Assembly: GCA_020746875.1 (NCBI GenBank)
Contig: JAGTJL010000004.1
Coordinates: 496,001-560,000 of the forward strand
From: Rhexocercosporidium sp. MPI-PUGE-AT-0058
Taxonomy: Eukaryota > Ascomycota > Leotiomycetes > Helotiales
Direction of reading: 5' to 3'
Length of the DNA: 64,000 nt
How positions within the stretch are numbered: position 1 is the first letter of the stretch; each line of letters starts with the position of its first letter. This document shows, one piece after another, positions 35,327-47,600 of the stretch. The notes beneath the pieces are model-generated. The model did not search any database. It saw nothing but the letters and a program-made list of their open reading frames with translations, and had not been told where the DNA came from. The position numbers and the translations under genes are program-made.

Positions 35327-36408
35327 ACGGTCAAAACTGAAGATTTAAGAGCCGAAGCGCTTTTCTCAATGAAAGGCCATGTATGTGTAGTGACTGGAGG
35401 TGGCACTGGCATTGGCTTGATGTAAGTTACATCATGCTTCTTGTGCTATGGAAAGATGTTGACGCTCTTGATTTCATAGGGCCACACAAGCTCTAGCCGC
35501 CAACGGAGCAAAAGTGTACATCACAGGTCGACGAATGGAGGCCCTCGAGAACGCAGCACAAACACACGAGCCATCAATGGGCGGTAAAATCATCCCGTGA
35601 GCTAATTCCATCCTATTACATCTCACTTGAATAGATGGACGTGCTTGTTAAGTACTGTTTGACATTAACATTATAAAGTGTAGGACCATGTGACGTAACT
35701 AAGAAGGAGGACCTCGAGAACCTCGTTACCGAGATCTCAAAGAAGGAGAAGTACATCAACCTCCTCGTGTGTAACGCGGGTATTTCGGGACCAAAGGCTG
35801 AGCCGAAGAGCGAGAAGGCGTCGGAGTTGAAGGAGGCGCTTTTTAAAGGGGAGAGTTTCCAGGAGTGGTCGGATACATTCAATACTAATGTGTCTGGTGT
35901 TTATGTAAGTCCAAGTCCCCCTGTGACAGTTTGAGATGTTGAAGGATGTTAACATTGGCTTCGACAGTTCACGACAGTAGCCTTCCTCCCACTCCTCCAA
36001 GCTGGCCGAGAATCCCACGGTCATCTCTCCGCTTCCGTAATAGTCATCTCCTCCATGTCTGGTATCATGCGTCACGCGCAAGGACACTTCAGCTACAACG
36101 CGGCCAAAGGCGCCACCGTCCATCTCTCGAAACTCATGTCCTACGAGTTCAAGAAGGCGGGTATCCGAGTCAATAGTATCGCGCCTGGGTATTTTCCGAG
36201 CGAGATGACGACGAAGGAGAGTGATCAGGATCAGAAGAGTGAGATTCCTGATGAGAAGATGAAGGAAAAGGGGCATGTACCTGCGGAGAGGGCGGGGAGC
36301 GATGAGGAGATGGCCCAGGGGATTATTTTTCTGGCGAAGAACAAGTATGTTAATGGGGAGATTATTGCTATTGATGGGGGTGTGCTGTTGGAGGTCCCAG
36401 GGAGATAG
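35327..36408 (+). CDS. Short-chain dehydrogenase/reductase, ambiguous start
   Basis: Classical SDR, exons (35327 or 35369)-35421, 35480-35596, 35679-35904, 35968-36408; 278 residues from the ATG at 35369. Substrate unknown. The NAD(P)-binding motif TGGGTGIGLMATQALAANGA spans intron 1. CNAGISG, SSMSG and the catalytic YNAAK (in HFSYNAAKGATVHLSKL) are intact, followed by VNSIAPGYFPSEMTT and a C-terminal DGGVLLEVPGR. Intron 2 uses an AAG acceptor (TATAAAG|TGTAGG), which restores IIP-VGPCDVTKKEDL. The ATG at 35369 begins right at the first beta strand (MKGHVCVVTGG). The frame is open upstream, coding VKTEDLRAEALFS, a sequence like the normal N terminus of such proteins, and is preceded by ACG (35327-35329) in good context, not ATG; an in-frame TGA lies just before. 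Initiation is therefore unclear. Confidence 0.88.
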
Positions 36409-36583
36409 ATGGAGATAGATGGAGAATCACGGATGAATGTTTGGAGTAAATCTAGATACTGCATGTGCAAGTGGCCTGTAAGATGAAAATAGTAGGAATT
36501 AAGTATGTGAGTAGAGCTAGTAGAGCTACATGATAGAGCAAATACGCTAGTTTCAGTCTTCATTATTTCTTTTGCTTCGTTGA

Positions 36584-38983
36584 TCATGGAACATAAGAAC
36601 CTGGTATAACTCCTGATTCTTGCCCATCATTATGCGAAGAACCTTCCTGTAACTCCCTTGCCATTTCAGAGTCCAGATGCGTAGCTTCTGCCCTCAACCT
36701 GTCTACCTCCCTCCTATACTTCTCAGCCTCCTCTTCCAGTTTCGTGGCCTGGTCTCCCATCTTCAGCTTCTCTTTCTCGCTTACTGTCCTCCCAGTAGCT
36801 GCGGTTCGGAGATCGATTGCTTTGGACTCTTTCAACTCGGCAGCTTTCTCCATCTGAAGGGCTTGGTCGTGGAGTCTTTCTGCGCCGTCGGGTACGGGTG
36901 TAGGAGAGGAGGCGACTCCGTGTGCATACGATGAGTCGTGGGTGAAGGGCCAGCCGTTGTGGATTGCGACTATACCCGGTGGACCACCGCCTCTACCAAA
37001 TGGTAGGCCTTTCATGAACGGTACTGACGCAGATCTTCCAAAAGGGAACCCAGGATGTCCTGGGTGCATTGGGTGACCCGGTCTATGAGAAGATGATGCG
37101 GCGAAAGGTGACGTTGGCGAAGCCATGAATGGGGCAGGGGGGTTTGGTGGAGCGTTCGTGGTTGGCGGAAAGAAAGATCCAGGCACCATGTTGGATCGAG
37201 ACATCCATGGCGGTCCAGTACGTACCCCTCTAGGTCTACCACACCTCTTATCCTCCTTTTTGGCCTGCCGCTCTTCCCTCTTCAATGCCCGGCGCTCTTT
37301 CCTCTGTGCTTTTCTTGTTGCTTTCCGTTCCCTTCTTGCATCTCTGCGGTCTTTCCTCTGTGCCCTCTTTGCATCTTTGAAGAGTTTTGTTAAATCTCTC
37401 ACTTCCTTTCGAAGGGCGTAGAGATCTTGACCCTTCTGCTGGGCTGCGTTGTTCTTGGCATAATTGATATCTTCTCGCATGTCTCTAACCGATGCTCTTG
37501 TGATTGGCTCATCAGGGTGATTTAGCCACTCCATCAGAGATTGCTTGACAACTGGAAGTTGCCCATCCTTTAGGTCTTCGTACTCCGGGAGAGATCCAAC
37601 TGATGAGTCTGATTCGGATGAACTCGAACTTGACGAGCTGGAATCGCTCGAAACGGAAGCAGAGCGTCTTCGTCTTCTGCGGTGTCGACCATGGGAATGC
37701 GAGCGTCCACGGTGGCCCTTGTGACGTCCTCGGCCTCTCTCTGCATCTTGAGATTCTCTCCGTCCCCATGATCGTCCTCCCAAGCTCACCCCATTTCCAT
37801 CTGCGTTCAGTCCTCGACTTCCACCGAGTCTGAAGCCATTTGCATCGGCTACTAATACATTTCCAAGCCGGAAGCCATTGTTATCCGCCTATTCGAAGTT
37901 AGTTGTGTAATATAGACGTTTGAGGGGGCCTTGCTCTGAGTCCGTTTTTTCCAATTCGAAATCCGTCATTGTCTAAAAATGGGTTATTACTTAAGTGCAT
38001 AAAATGGGACTATCACAAATTGGTCGGAAACTCTTCGAGAAGATAGTGGCTTTGAAATGAAACATATATGGAAGGAGTAATGAAACAAGCCAGATGAAAG
38101 AGAGAACATCCGCACCTGCAACTATAGGTCCCATCTTGAATCCCTGTGGTCCAGCTTGCATGAATCCGCTGAAGAAACCTTTCCGAGCGTTTGGATTGCT
38201 ACTGGGTCCTGCTTCACCATTCATTTCGTGTTCCCACGGAATCCATGAGCCTGGCATCGGGGTGGCTTCTCCATCAGCAGCAACTTCATTCTCCATAGCA
38301 ACATTTGATATCTGAACCCCTCTAGGCTTGAAGAAACCATTGTTCCATTCCGATATTGTGGTTTCCAATCTGCGAGACGTGTCCGCGCTCGGTAGGGTCT
38401 GAGATTGTCGTAGCGGACCAAGCTGAGCATCAACCTCGCGAAGATCAGTCATGGACCGGCTTTCTTTCCCAAGAGTTAACCGGTGCATGCGCTCGTCGAC
38501 CAATTCTGCCTTGAGTTTTCGGTCTGCTACATCGTTGTTTACTCCAGCTGCATGATCTGGTAGAAGGTAGTTGACAAACGTCAACCAGTCTAATTCGCTA
38601 ACATCTTTCTCTGCAAGCTCGGATGGATATGGTATATCTTTGGGTTCTGTCCCGTGGCTGACCAAGATCTTTACTGTCTCGAGGGGGGCGGTAGAACTGT
38701 TCCTGCGAGCAGGTCGAGATTCGAAGAAGGCTGTGGCGGAGGAAGAGGAGACATGATCGTGCTCATCTCCAAACGTCTGGTTCTGATGTACGGAACCTGC
38801 AGGAGAGTAGGCAGGGGTGTAGATAGTCTCGTCGACTGAGGATGCAGTGGAAGGCAGAGGTCTAGCAGCTACAGACAAATTATCTGTCTGTGAGCTGGCC
38901 GGAGTAAGGATGGGATGCGGTGAGGTTCCTGAGGTGGAGTATATATCTGTTTCGGAATAAGGCGGGGGAGGGGCAGGATCCAT
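36584..38983 (-). CDS. Uncharacterised PPPPY- and Arg-rich protein with ADxNGFRLG repeats
   Basis: Three exons (38983-38116, 37972-37935, 37888-36584) give 736 residues; family not recognised. The N terminus (MDPAPPPPYSETDIYSTSG) has a PPPY motif of the kind WW domains bind. A conserved-looking block follows (YPSELAEKDVSELDWLTFVN, YLLPDHAAGVNNDVADRKLK). After FMQAGPQGFKMGPIV come four imperfect copies of a nonapeptide: ADNDGFRIG, ADNNGFRLG, ADANGFRLG, ADGNGVSLG. Then an Arg/His/Ser tract (GRSHSHGRHRRRRRRSASVS, poly-Ser), a conserved helical segment (LPVVKQSLMEWLNHPDEPIT), a long Lys/Arg coiled coil (from about KEVRDLTKLFKDAKRAQRKD), a Pro/Gly linker and a C-terminal coiled coil (EEEAEKYRREVDRLRAEA). 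The 38-nt middle exon codes repeat 1 and is followed by an apparent GC-AG intron (37934-37889, GCAAGG ... ACTAAC ... AATAG). Confidence 0.75.
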
Positions 38984-39986
38984 TTCGGGGTTCAAGGAAG
39001 CAGAAATCAAGGGACAGATATTATATCATACGAAGAGTAGTACGTGACTATTAGTAGTGAGATATTGTAGGCATGTAAAGTTCTGAAGACGGACAAACAT
39101 CTAAGTCAGGTCTAGATGTGGTTGGGATGACACTCCGTCCTGCACATCGAGGCTCAGCCCAAGTTTAAGCTTCTTCGAGCTTGCTTGCTCGCTTACACTG
39201 CTCACACACCTAGGACTGCCCCCCTTGCAATTCGTTCGAAAACGCCGAGTACGCGTCCCCACTGGCGTTGTGCCAATCGAGGATGGGGTACAACCTGTGA
39301 CATGCGAGGTTACGTACGGCAGCCTCAAGGCAACGAACATGGCCAGCAAGAACATCGTATGACTGGCTCTCATCTTGAGATATCTGTCATGTACAACCGC
39401 CATTCTGATGAGACTTCATTGGCATCGATAGCGGCCGTTGGATTACACCAATAACCTTGTTGACTACGACTACTTGTTGGGTAGCTTACCTCAAGAGGAA
39501 ATTGTGGCCTTTTTCTAGCTTCCGATCATGAAAGAGTGAGTTTCACCGAGTGTCTGGGTCGTTACCTCGGTTCCATCTGATTGTAGAATTAGACGAGAAA
39601 GAGTAATGAGTACAGGAGTCTCTAGAGCATCACATAAATAAGAGCTGGAAAGGTAGAGTTCTAGTTTTGGCAAGTCGTTGCATCCTTTTAATACTACAAA
39701 ACATTGCCTGTATCTTGTGGGGCAGGAAGCTACTGAGCTTTGAACTATCAGCTGCGAAAATTGCACCGCCCGGCTCTCAACAAAGTCATATTATGTTCTC
39801 TCGGAGAAGCCGAAGCAAGTAGCGAATTGGGCATGCCCTCCGGTAACGGGAACCGTCTAGTATCTGCCTCCTCCTACAACCAGAGGGCAACTCGGCTGCG
39901 GTCATCTGCCCCTTTCTCAGAATACCGAAACTGGAATGGTGTTGACATGCGTTTCGCCTGATGTTTACAACCGAGGGACTTTGCTT
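38984..39986. other. Intergenic, nothing supported
   Basis: 1.0 kb between the PPPPY gene's start and the GCD7 stop. Short frames at 39185-39454 and 39740-39961 carry no recognisable domain. Confidence 0.4.
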
Positions 39987-41555
39987 TCAGAATTGCAGCT
40001 CAGGCTTGTGAAAATTGATATCCTCAGTCTTGTAGTGGTCGGCAACGATTCTGTAGAGGTAGGATGGAGCATGAGCGCCTCTGTAGTTGGCATTAGCCAA
40101 GAGATATAAGTATCTGTGAACGTCTGACTTACAGATTGGTTATGTAGAGATCTACTAGATCTGGGGGCACATAGTCGTACACCGGGTTGTCTACCTCCAG
40201 CTTGTCTACCAGAGGTCCGTTATCGTAGCCAACAATGCTTCCCGGGTCGCCATACTCGATCAGAGATTCGAACTCGAATGGATATTCGGGGCTTAATTTG
40301 TAAACTCCGCTAACCACAATGACAGGGGTCCTGTGTACTCTTGCTGCTTTCGCAATAATTCGAGCGCCCGCAGCTGCTATTAAGCCCCCATTTGCGATGA
40401 CTGCGTGGGTTGCCAGGATAACCTTGTTGACTCTTGACATGATTGCAAAAATGGCAGCATCGGTAATGAGGATGACCGTGATACCAGCTGCAGATAGTGG
40501 CTTCAAGAAAGAATCCGTACTCATGTCGTCGCCAGTTTCGCCAGATTGGTTAGTCTTCCCTATGACCGTTGCGTGGGTCGCTTCGTGGTCGTTTGGATAT
40601 GATTCCGCAACTATGACAGTGAACTTCCTCTTCTCGGCGGCTTTGAGTAAGAACTTTTGCACACTCGTAGACGAGGAATGAGTAAGGATGACCTCGTTGG
40701 AGTGGATATGTTCCTGAGCGTATGCGGCAATCTGATCATCGACTTGATCAAGCTCATCTATGATCTCCTCAATTCCACTGATGACTTCTGCCTTCAAATC
40801 CTTGGTTGTGATTGCTATTCTCTGTGCCAGAGATGACGCATTAAAAGAGGTTTTCCCGTGCGGAGAGTTAGTTCCTGGAGGGGTCGCGTTTGGTGAAGGT
40901 GTCGCTGAGAGTAGATTAAACATCGATTGCTGTACTGGGACACCATTGACCACCGCGTATGATTGATGGGAGGTGAGCATAGGAGGTCTAGAGACGGCAA
41001 CTGATTTGCCTCCAAAAACATCATCTCCATTTGTCTCTGCCACTCCTGCTTCACTTCTCGCCTCAAATCGGAGCGGGCTGAAAGTTGGTGGTGCCCCGTC
41101 GACCCTGGGCGATCCCGAATAACTTTCTTTCCGGCTTGGAGAGCCAATATTTGACGCTGAGTCGCTCCCATCTTCGGTCCTGTCCTCCTTCGCCTCATCC
41201 CTTACCATTCCTAGAACTCTTCGTACTATATTGCCTACCACCATCTCTCTTGGTTGCGCTGCGATGAGGCGTCGGCCGACTTCTTGTATCCTTTCCAAGA
41301 GCTTCCCAATGTCTGTCCACTTGAATTTTGCAACCACGCGGAGGAGGAGATGGGCTGTTGCTATTGCACATGGTCTTGAATTTTGGATCTGTCTTCGTTT
41401 GAGGAGTCTGTAATCGGTTGTTAGAACAGGCGCAACGAGTTATTAAAGAGGGCGTACGAGATGAGGTTTTCGATGGAGGACTCCAACGGCGCAGCTTTCA
41501 GCGACTTCAAGAAGACGCTGAGATTTGGCGCATAGCCAGTCTGTAGTGACGGCAT
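39987..41555 (-). CDS. GCD7: Translation initiation factor eIF2B subunit beta
   Basis: Three exons (41555-41458, 41407-40133, 40080-39987) give 488 residues. eIF2B-beta is part of the regulatory alpha-beta-delta subcomplex of the eIF2 guanine-nucleotide exchange factor and senses eIF2-alpha phosphorylation. Family text: ESSIENLISLLKRRQIQNSR across intron 1, VGNIVRRVLGMVRDEAKED, a Ser/Pro insertion around residues 120-210, EIIDELDQVDDQIAAYAQEH, IHSNEVILTHSSSTSVQKFL, AIFAIMSRVNKVILATHAVI, ANGGLIAAAGARIIAKAARV, DYVPPDLVDLYITNLGAHAP and SYLYRIVADHYKTEDINF in the last exon. The start ATG (MPSLQTGYAPNLSVFLKSLK) gives an N terminus alignable with other fungal subunits. Confidence 0.96.
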
Positions 41556-42285
41556 GCTCAATTGCGTTGCTGGCCTTGAGGCCACGGATTGAGTGTTCTT
41601 GACGGCGCAAATTCTGAATTCCTGGAGGGGTAGTTAGTGGGTGTTCTGCTTTCAGTCAGGGATGTCAAGGGTGTTTTTTTTTTCGTACCGATGACAATTT
41701 ATATGCAGTGATAAGGTCCGAGACTTGTGATACGTCGTGGGAATTAGTTGTAGTGTGAGCAGGTGCGAGGTTGTTCATTAAATACGTTGGCTGGCGGTAA
41801 TGTGTAGGGAAACTTATTTTTATGACTCCCAAGTCCAGTCGGTCGCGAACGCTCGGATGCTGTGTTCGTCAGTCCGCATCTCACTCCTGCACAGCAGTTG
41901 CCCGCGCAAACCGTAAAGTTACAGCTACAGCTAACACCAACAGCAGCTACGTCAAACCCAAGATCAATCGCAGCATATGTTCTTTGTTCGGAGCAGGAGC
42001 AGGAACAGGACATTGGACTCTTCGGCGATATCCGGTTCTTAATTCGTTATTTTTACAAGCTCCGAGGCTCAGCTGCTCACCTTGACAGCACGCGAGGTGG
42101 AAACGACGTGCAGACACCTTCAAAGCCTACACACAGGCGCGTGGAGCTTGATACAGTCTATTGTGCGCAGAACTATACAGAGGCAGATTGCTATATCCTA
42201 TACCTGCCTCCGAACCCTTCTGCGAACCCCCCCGCTTTGTTGAAAGAAGCTCTCCAACCTCCTCCTTCATGGCTCGGATAGAACG
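41556..42285. other. Divergent promoter region
   Basis: 730 bp between GCD7 (minus) and NEM1 (plus), with both promoters. Frames at 41822-42281 are overlapping and unsupported; some may act as upstream ORFs in the NEM1 leader, which cannot be judged without transcript ends. Confidence 0.4.
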
Positions 42286-43910
42286 ATGAACTCTCTGAAC
42301 ATCCTCTCGGCACGAGTGTCTCCGCCGCAGACTCCATCACCATCGCGGAGTAATTCTTTGGGAAATATCCTGTCTTCTGCGACAGGGACAGAGTCGAGAA
42401 GGAATTCGCGAGAGGACATATTGGATGAGAAGTCAGAATACCCAAGCGATAACCTAGAAGCCGATCAGGAGGATGATAGGACTGTCCATGAAGAGACCCC
42501 TCTTCTAGACAAGGAGGACCGCGAGGTCAAAACTCCAGAGAGCACAGGCTGGCGCATGATCCCGCAGCGCATCTCGTTCGCTTTCATTGAATCCATACGC
42601 TGGTTTCTTTCCACACTAGCTGCACCTGGTGTTTACCTTTTCGCATATCTTTGCGACGAACACGGGAACTTTGCTCCATTCTCTCAGATTAAGAAACTGA
42701 GCACAAAGCGTGCCTCTACCACACAAGCTCTCGGAATCAATGCCACTGAGGATGGAAAGATGGAAGATTCGAACCGGGGCAAGAGTTCTGGAAGGCGGGC
42801 GTCAGTCAAGGGAAAGAGGGGCTTCCGCTCGAACTCCTCCTCATCAGGCCTGTCTTCTGAGTCTGAGTCAGACCGCGATCGGTCCATGAGCGAAACAGAA
42901 CAATCAACATCCTCTGGTACTGCTCGGCATGCACGTTCGAAGTCACTGCAAGCCTCCGACGAAATTGCCCCAGCAAGACGCTCCATAAGAATCAAGCTCC
43001 ATAACGAAGATAGTGTACGACAACGCAAGCATCGAAAAACGCAGTCAACAAGTACGCAGAGTAATGGATCTGGTGCTATTGCAGCAGGCGAGATCTCGCC
43101 CGCAACTCTCAAATCTCCTACATCCCCAGCCTCATCTCTTTCCATGACAAAATACCCGCGTGCGCCTGCACCACCAAGACCTCTCATTCCTCGTCGTCAG
43201 CCTTCTTATACTACCGACGCGCCAAGCGGAAAGCTTGCTCAAAAGACTTTGATTCTTGACCTCGATGAAACTTTGATTCACAGTATGGCTAAAGGGGGCA
43301 GGATGAGCACAGGTCATATGGTTGAAGTCAAGCTCAACACTGTTGTTGGAGCTGGTGGGAATTCTGTCCCAGGGCCCCAGCACCCTATTCTCTATTATGT
43401 TCACAAGAGGCCTCATTGTGATGACTTTCTGCGACGAGTGAGTACCTCGAGCTATCTGGCGAGGACCTGCTGACGAAGATAGATTTGTAAGTGGTACAAC
43501 CTCGTTATCTTCACTGCATCCGTCCAGGAATACGCGGATCCTGTCATAGACTTCCTAGAGACGGAGCGGAAGTTCTTTTCGGGTCGATATTACCGACAGC
43601 ATTGTACATACCGTCACGGTGCTTTCATCAAGGATTTGAGCTCCGTGGAACCGGATCTCAGCAAGGTCATGATTCTAGATAATAGTCCTCTGAGTTACAT
43701 GTTCCACCAAGGTAAGCGCCGCTTTACTTGTTTGATATTATGTCTAATCGAGTTTCAGACAATGCGATACCTATAGAAGGCTGGATCAGTGACCCTACGG
43801 ACAATGACCTCATGCATCTCGTGCCATTGCTGGAAGGGTTACAGTATGTTACTGATGTTCGAGCTTTTCTGGCTCTCAGGGGCGGCGAGGATGGAAAGCA
43901 TATAGCTTAA
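42286..43910 (+). CDS. NEM1: Nem1-type nuclear envelope phosphatase
   Basis: Three exons (42286-43437, 43483-43711, 43759-43910) give 510 residues. Nem1 with Spo7 dephosphorylates the phosphatidate phosphatase lipin (Pah1) at the ER/nuclear envelope. A hydrophobic segment (WFLSTLAAPGVYLFAYLCDE, about 102-121) is the membrane anchor. A long Ser/Arg-rich linker follows. The FCP1/HAD catalytic domain starts with TLILDLDETLIHS (Asp325 nucleophile and Asp327 of DxDxT) and continues through KWYNLVIFTASVQEYADPVI, FLETERKFFSGRYYRQHCTY, KVMILDNSPLSYMFHQDNAI and PIEGWISDPTDNDLMHLVPL. The intron sites rejoin FLRR-ICKWYN and FHQ-DNAIPI exactly. Length and layout agree with filamentous-fungal Nem1. Confidence 0.95.
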
Positions 43911-44605
43911 TAGACGTTGAAATGTATTCATTATGCCTTTGTTTGATTAATCAATTGCACTACACTTAAAAGCTAATCAAACCATCCCTATAGAGTAACC
44001 TACACGATGTTGGAAAGCTACCTTGACATGTGCCTTACCTGCAGGACTAAGCTTTCAGTGGCAAAGAGCTTACGATTCTACCTGTTCTTTGCTGTGAATG
44101 AAGGGGCGAAGGGGCAAAACATAATCAAAACAAGTTCAACATTGTTCCTGATTATTCGCCGTCAGGCAAACCGAATTATTGCCCCAACCAAGACGATGCT
44201 GTCTGCCAATAGGGAAAGTGCTTAGACTTCAAACACGTTGCCTTGAGAGTAAGAAGACAAGCATGGGCTAACAGACGGCATAAACCAGACGTATTGTACT
44301 AGAATATGTTGCTAGAACATGTGACTATTGATGCAGTAAGTCATCCAGTGCTATCTGGTGTTAGAAGAAGCGAGAGAAAAAAAGGGTTAACGAGCGCCAA
44401 GGGAATCAATCCAAACAGTGAACTAGCGAAAACCCCGCCATCGGCAGAGACTCGGGGAGTCATTCGTGCCCCACCAAAAAGCTAGTCCGCGACAAATTCA
44501 AGACGAAGCTCGAGTTCACGACTTCTCCGAGCAACCATGCTTTTATGACCCAATCTTTGAACCAACAGCTTCGTGTCTGACGCGCGATAGCATACTACCG
44601 CCACC
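43911..44605. other. Intergenic, nothing supported
   Basis: 695 bp between NEM1 and RPO31 on the same strand: NEM1 3' UTR and RPO31 promoter. No recognisable RNA gene or ORF. Confidence 0.4.
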
Positions 44606-47600
44606 ATGCAGCTCACTTCAACTGGCGGAGAGTCTATCAAGGCTCAAGTCGTAGACAATGTGCCCAAGAGTAAGGAATTGCTGCCCACTATCGCAAGCTA
44701 TAGAGATTAACTCTGTACAGAATTCTCCTCCCTCAAGTTCGGTATTCAGTGAGTATCCCTTGAACAATTTACAGTTTCCTGCTAACAAGTTTGCAGATCC
44801 AACACCCAGATTGTCAACCAGGGAGTCCTCGAAGTCTCAGATCGGATACTCTATAACATGGAGGCGGGGCGAAAGCCTATGGAAAACGGACCGCTAGATA
44901 CAAGATTGGTGAGGAACGCAATTGTTGGCATACGTGAACCTGGTGGCTGATGGTGGATTCGCATAGGGAACCTCGAGCAAGGCTGGAATTTGCGACACCT
45001 GCGGCGAAGGGCTCCAAAACTGCAATGGCCATTTTGGTCATGTCAGACTGGCTCTCCCCGCATTCCATATTGGCTACCTGAAGTTGACTCAGATGTTCTT
45101 ACAAAATATTTGCAAAGTATGCATCGTTCATCACTTGGAAAGAACATGGACTAATTTAGTGGTAAGGACTGTGCCAGAGTACTTCTCACCGAATCCGAAC
45201 GACGAACCTTTCTAAAGCAGCTTCGAGTACCCAGAATCGACAACCTGAAGCGTACACAGATCTGCAAGAAAATCAATGAGCAATGCCGGAAAGTTAGGAT
45301 ATGCCCTTACTGCGACGCAGTCAATGGCCAGATTCGAAAGCTTGCACCGCTTAGGTTGGCTCACGACAGATATCAGGCATTCAACAAATCGACTGCTGCT
45401 AAGAAAGTCCCTCCTCCAAGCATGATCGCATACCATAAATCTTTCGACGAGGCAAAGAAGAACAATGCGGAAATTGACAAGCACTTGAAGAAGGCAATGG
45501 ATGATCTCAATCCTCTAAGAGTTCTGAATCTATTCAAGATGATCACACCGAGTGATTGCGAGCTTCTTGGCCTCAATCCTGCGGAAGGCAGACCCGAGAT
45601 GTTCATCTGGCAATTTGTTCCGGCACCGCCAATCTGTATCCGTCCATCTGTTGCGCAAGAAAATGCAAGTAACGAAGATGATCTCACAACCAAGCTTGCC
45701 GAAATTGTCCATGTCAGCTCCATGATTCGTGCTGCTCTGCAGAGAGGTCAACCGATTCAGACCATTGTGGAGCAATGGGATTTTCTGCAAACACAAATCG
45801 CTCTATACGTCAACAGTGATGTGCCCGGACTCCAAGACAAAGGCAATGGAAAGGCAATTCGAGGATTCTGTCAACGTTTGAAGGGCAAGCAGGGTCGATT
45901 CAGAGGAAATTTGTCCGGGAAACGTGTAGACTTCTCAGCTCGAACGGTCATCTCTCCAGATCCGAATCTGTCTATTGAACAGGTTGCTGTTCCAGTATTG
46001 GTGGCCAAGAACATGACCTACCCGGAGCGAGTACAACGGAACAACATCGAAAAGCTACGACAGTGTGTCAGGAATGGTCCTACGGTTCACCCTGGTGCCA
46101 ATCAAATCGTGAAGAAGGACTCTGATCACAAGATCTCTCTGAGATTTGCCCGCCGAGAGACTGAAGCCAAGAATCTGCGGATGGGTGATGTTGTTGAGAG
46201 ACATCTCGAAGATGGGGACATTGTTCTCTTTAACCGACAGCCCTCTCTCCACAAGCTCAGTATCATGAGTCATTATGTCAAAGTCAGACCATGGAGAACT
46301 TTCCGGCTCAACGAATGTGTGTGCAATCCGTACAACGCCGATTTCGATGGTGACGAGATGAACTTACACGTTCCCCAAACCGAAGAAGCTAGGGCAGAGG
46401 CTATCAATCTCATGGGAGTCAAGAACAATCTTTCCACGCCAAAGAACGGAGAGCCAATCATTTCGGCCACCCAGGATTTCATCACTGCTGCATACCTCTT
46501 GAGTAGCAAAGAAAACTTCTTCGATCGGAAAACATTTACTACGCTGTGTATGTATATGGTTGATGGTAATACCCACTTGGACCTTCCACCACCTGCGATC
46601 ATCAAGCCTGAGGCACTTTGGACCGGGAAGCAGGTCTTTAGCATCCTTATGCGACCGAATAGCAAATCTCCTGTGAAGGTCAACCTGGATGCTAAATGCC
46701 GAGATTACAAACCCGTACCAGGACAGTGCCCGGATATGGATATTAACGATGGCTGGCTCGTAGTTCGCAACTCCGAAGTCATGTGCGGCAGAATGGATAA
46801 GACTACTGTTGGATCCGGCAAGAAAGACTCGATTTTCTATATCATTCTTCGAGATTTTGGTCCCGATGAGGCTGTCATAGCTATGGACAGACTTGCCAAA
46901 GTCTCGGCCCGTTACCTTACAAATATGGGATTCTCCATTGGGATCAGTGATGTCTACCCATCTCAAAACCTCACCGATGAAAAAGCTCGCCTCGTCGAAA
47001 CTGCCTACCAGAATTCCGATAATCTGATCCATCAATTCAAGAATGGTACTCTAGAGAAGTCCACGGGTTGCGATATGGAAGAAAGCTTGGAGAACAAGAT
47101 CTCTGGTGTTCTGAGCAAGGTCAGACAAGATGCTGGAGAGTACTGCATCAACACCCTTAGCAAATGGAATGCTCCTCTCATCATGGCTAAGTCCGGATCC
47201 AAGGGTTCGAACATTAACGTTGCTCAAATGGTGGCGGTTGTCGGACAACAGATTATCGGTGGTCAACGTGTTGCGGATGGTTTCCAAGATAGAACCTTGC
47301 CTCACTTCCCCAAAAACGCACGCCAGCCTCCATCCAAGGGCTTCGTCAAGAACAGCTTCTTCACAGGTCTGACACCCACCGAGTTTCTATTCCACGCTAT
47401 TTCTGGCCGTGAAGGTTTGGTCGATACAGCTGTCAAAACTGCCGAGACCGGATATATGTCTAGAAGATTGATGAAGTCTCTCGAGGACTTGTCAACACAA
47501 TACGATGACACTGTCCGAAATTCATCGGGAATAGTCGTCCAATTCCAGTTTGGAGCTGACAAGCTGGATCCCGTTGATATGGAGGGTACAGCTGTGCCGG

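Noticed and set aside
37512..37769. Overlapping frames opposite or within the Arg/Ser tract of the PPPPY gene
   Set aside because: Shadow frames produced by low-complexity coding sequence.
41459..41640. A second long frame over GCD7 exon 1 (minus strand; reads NLRRQEHSIRGLKASNAIEH)
   Set aside because: It looks protein-like but does not join to the conserved eIF2B frame; the MPSLQTG start does, with correct splicing.
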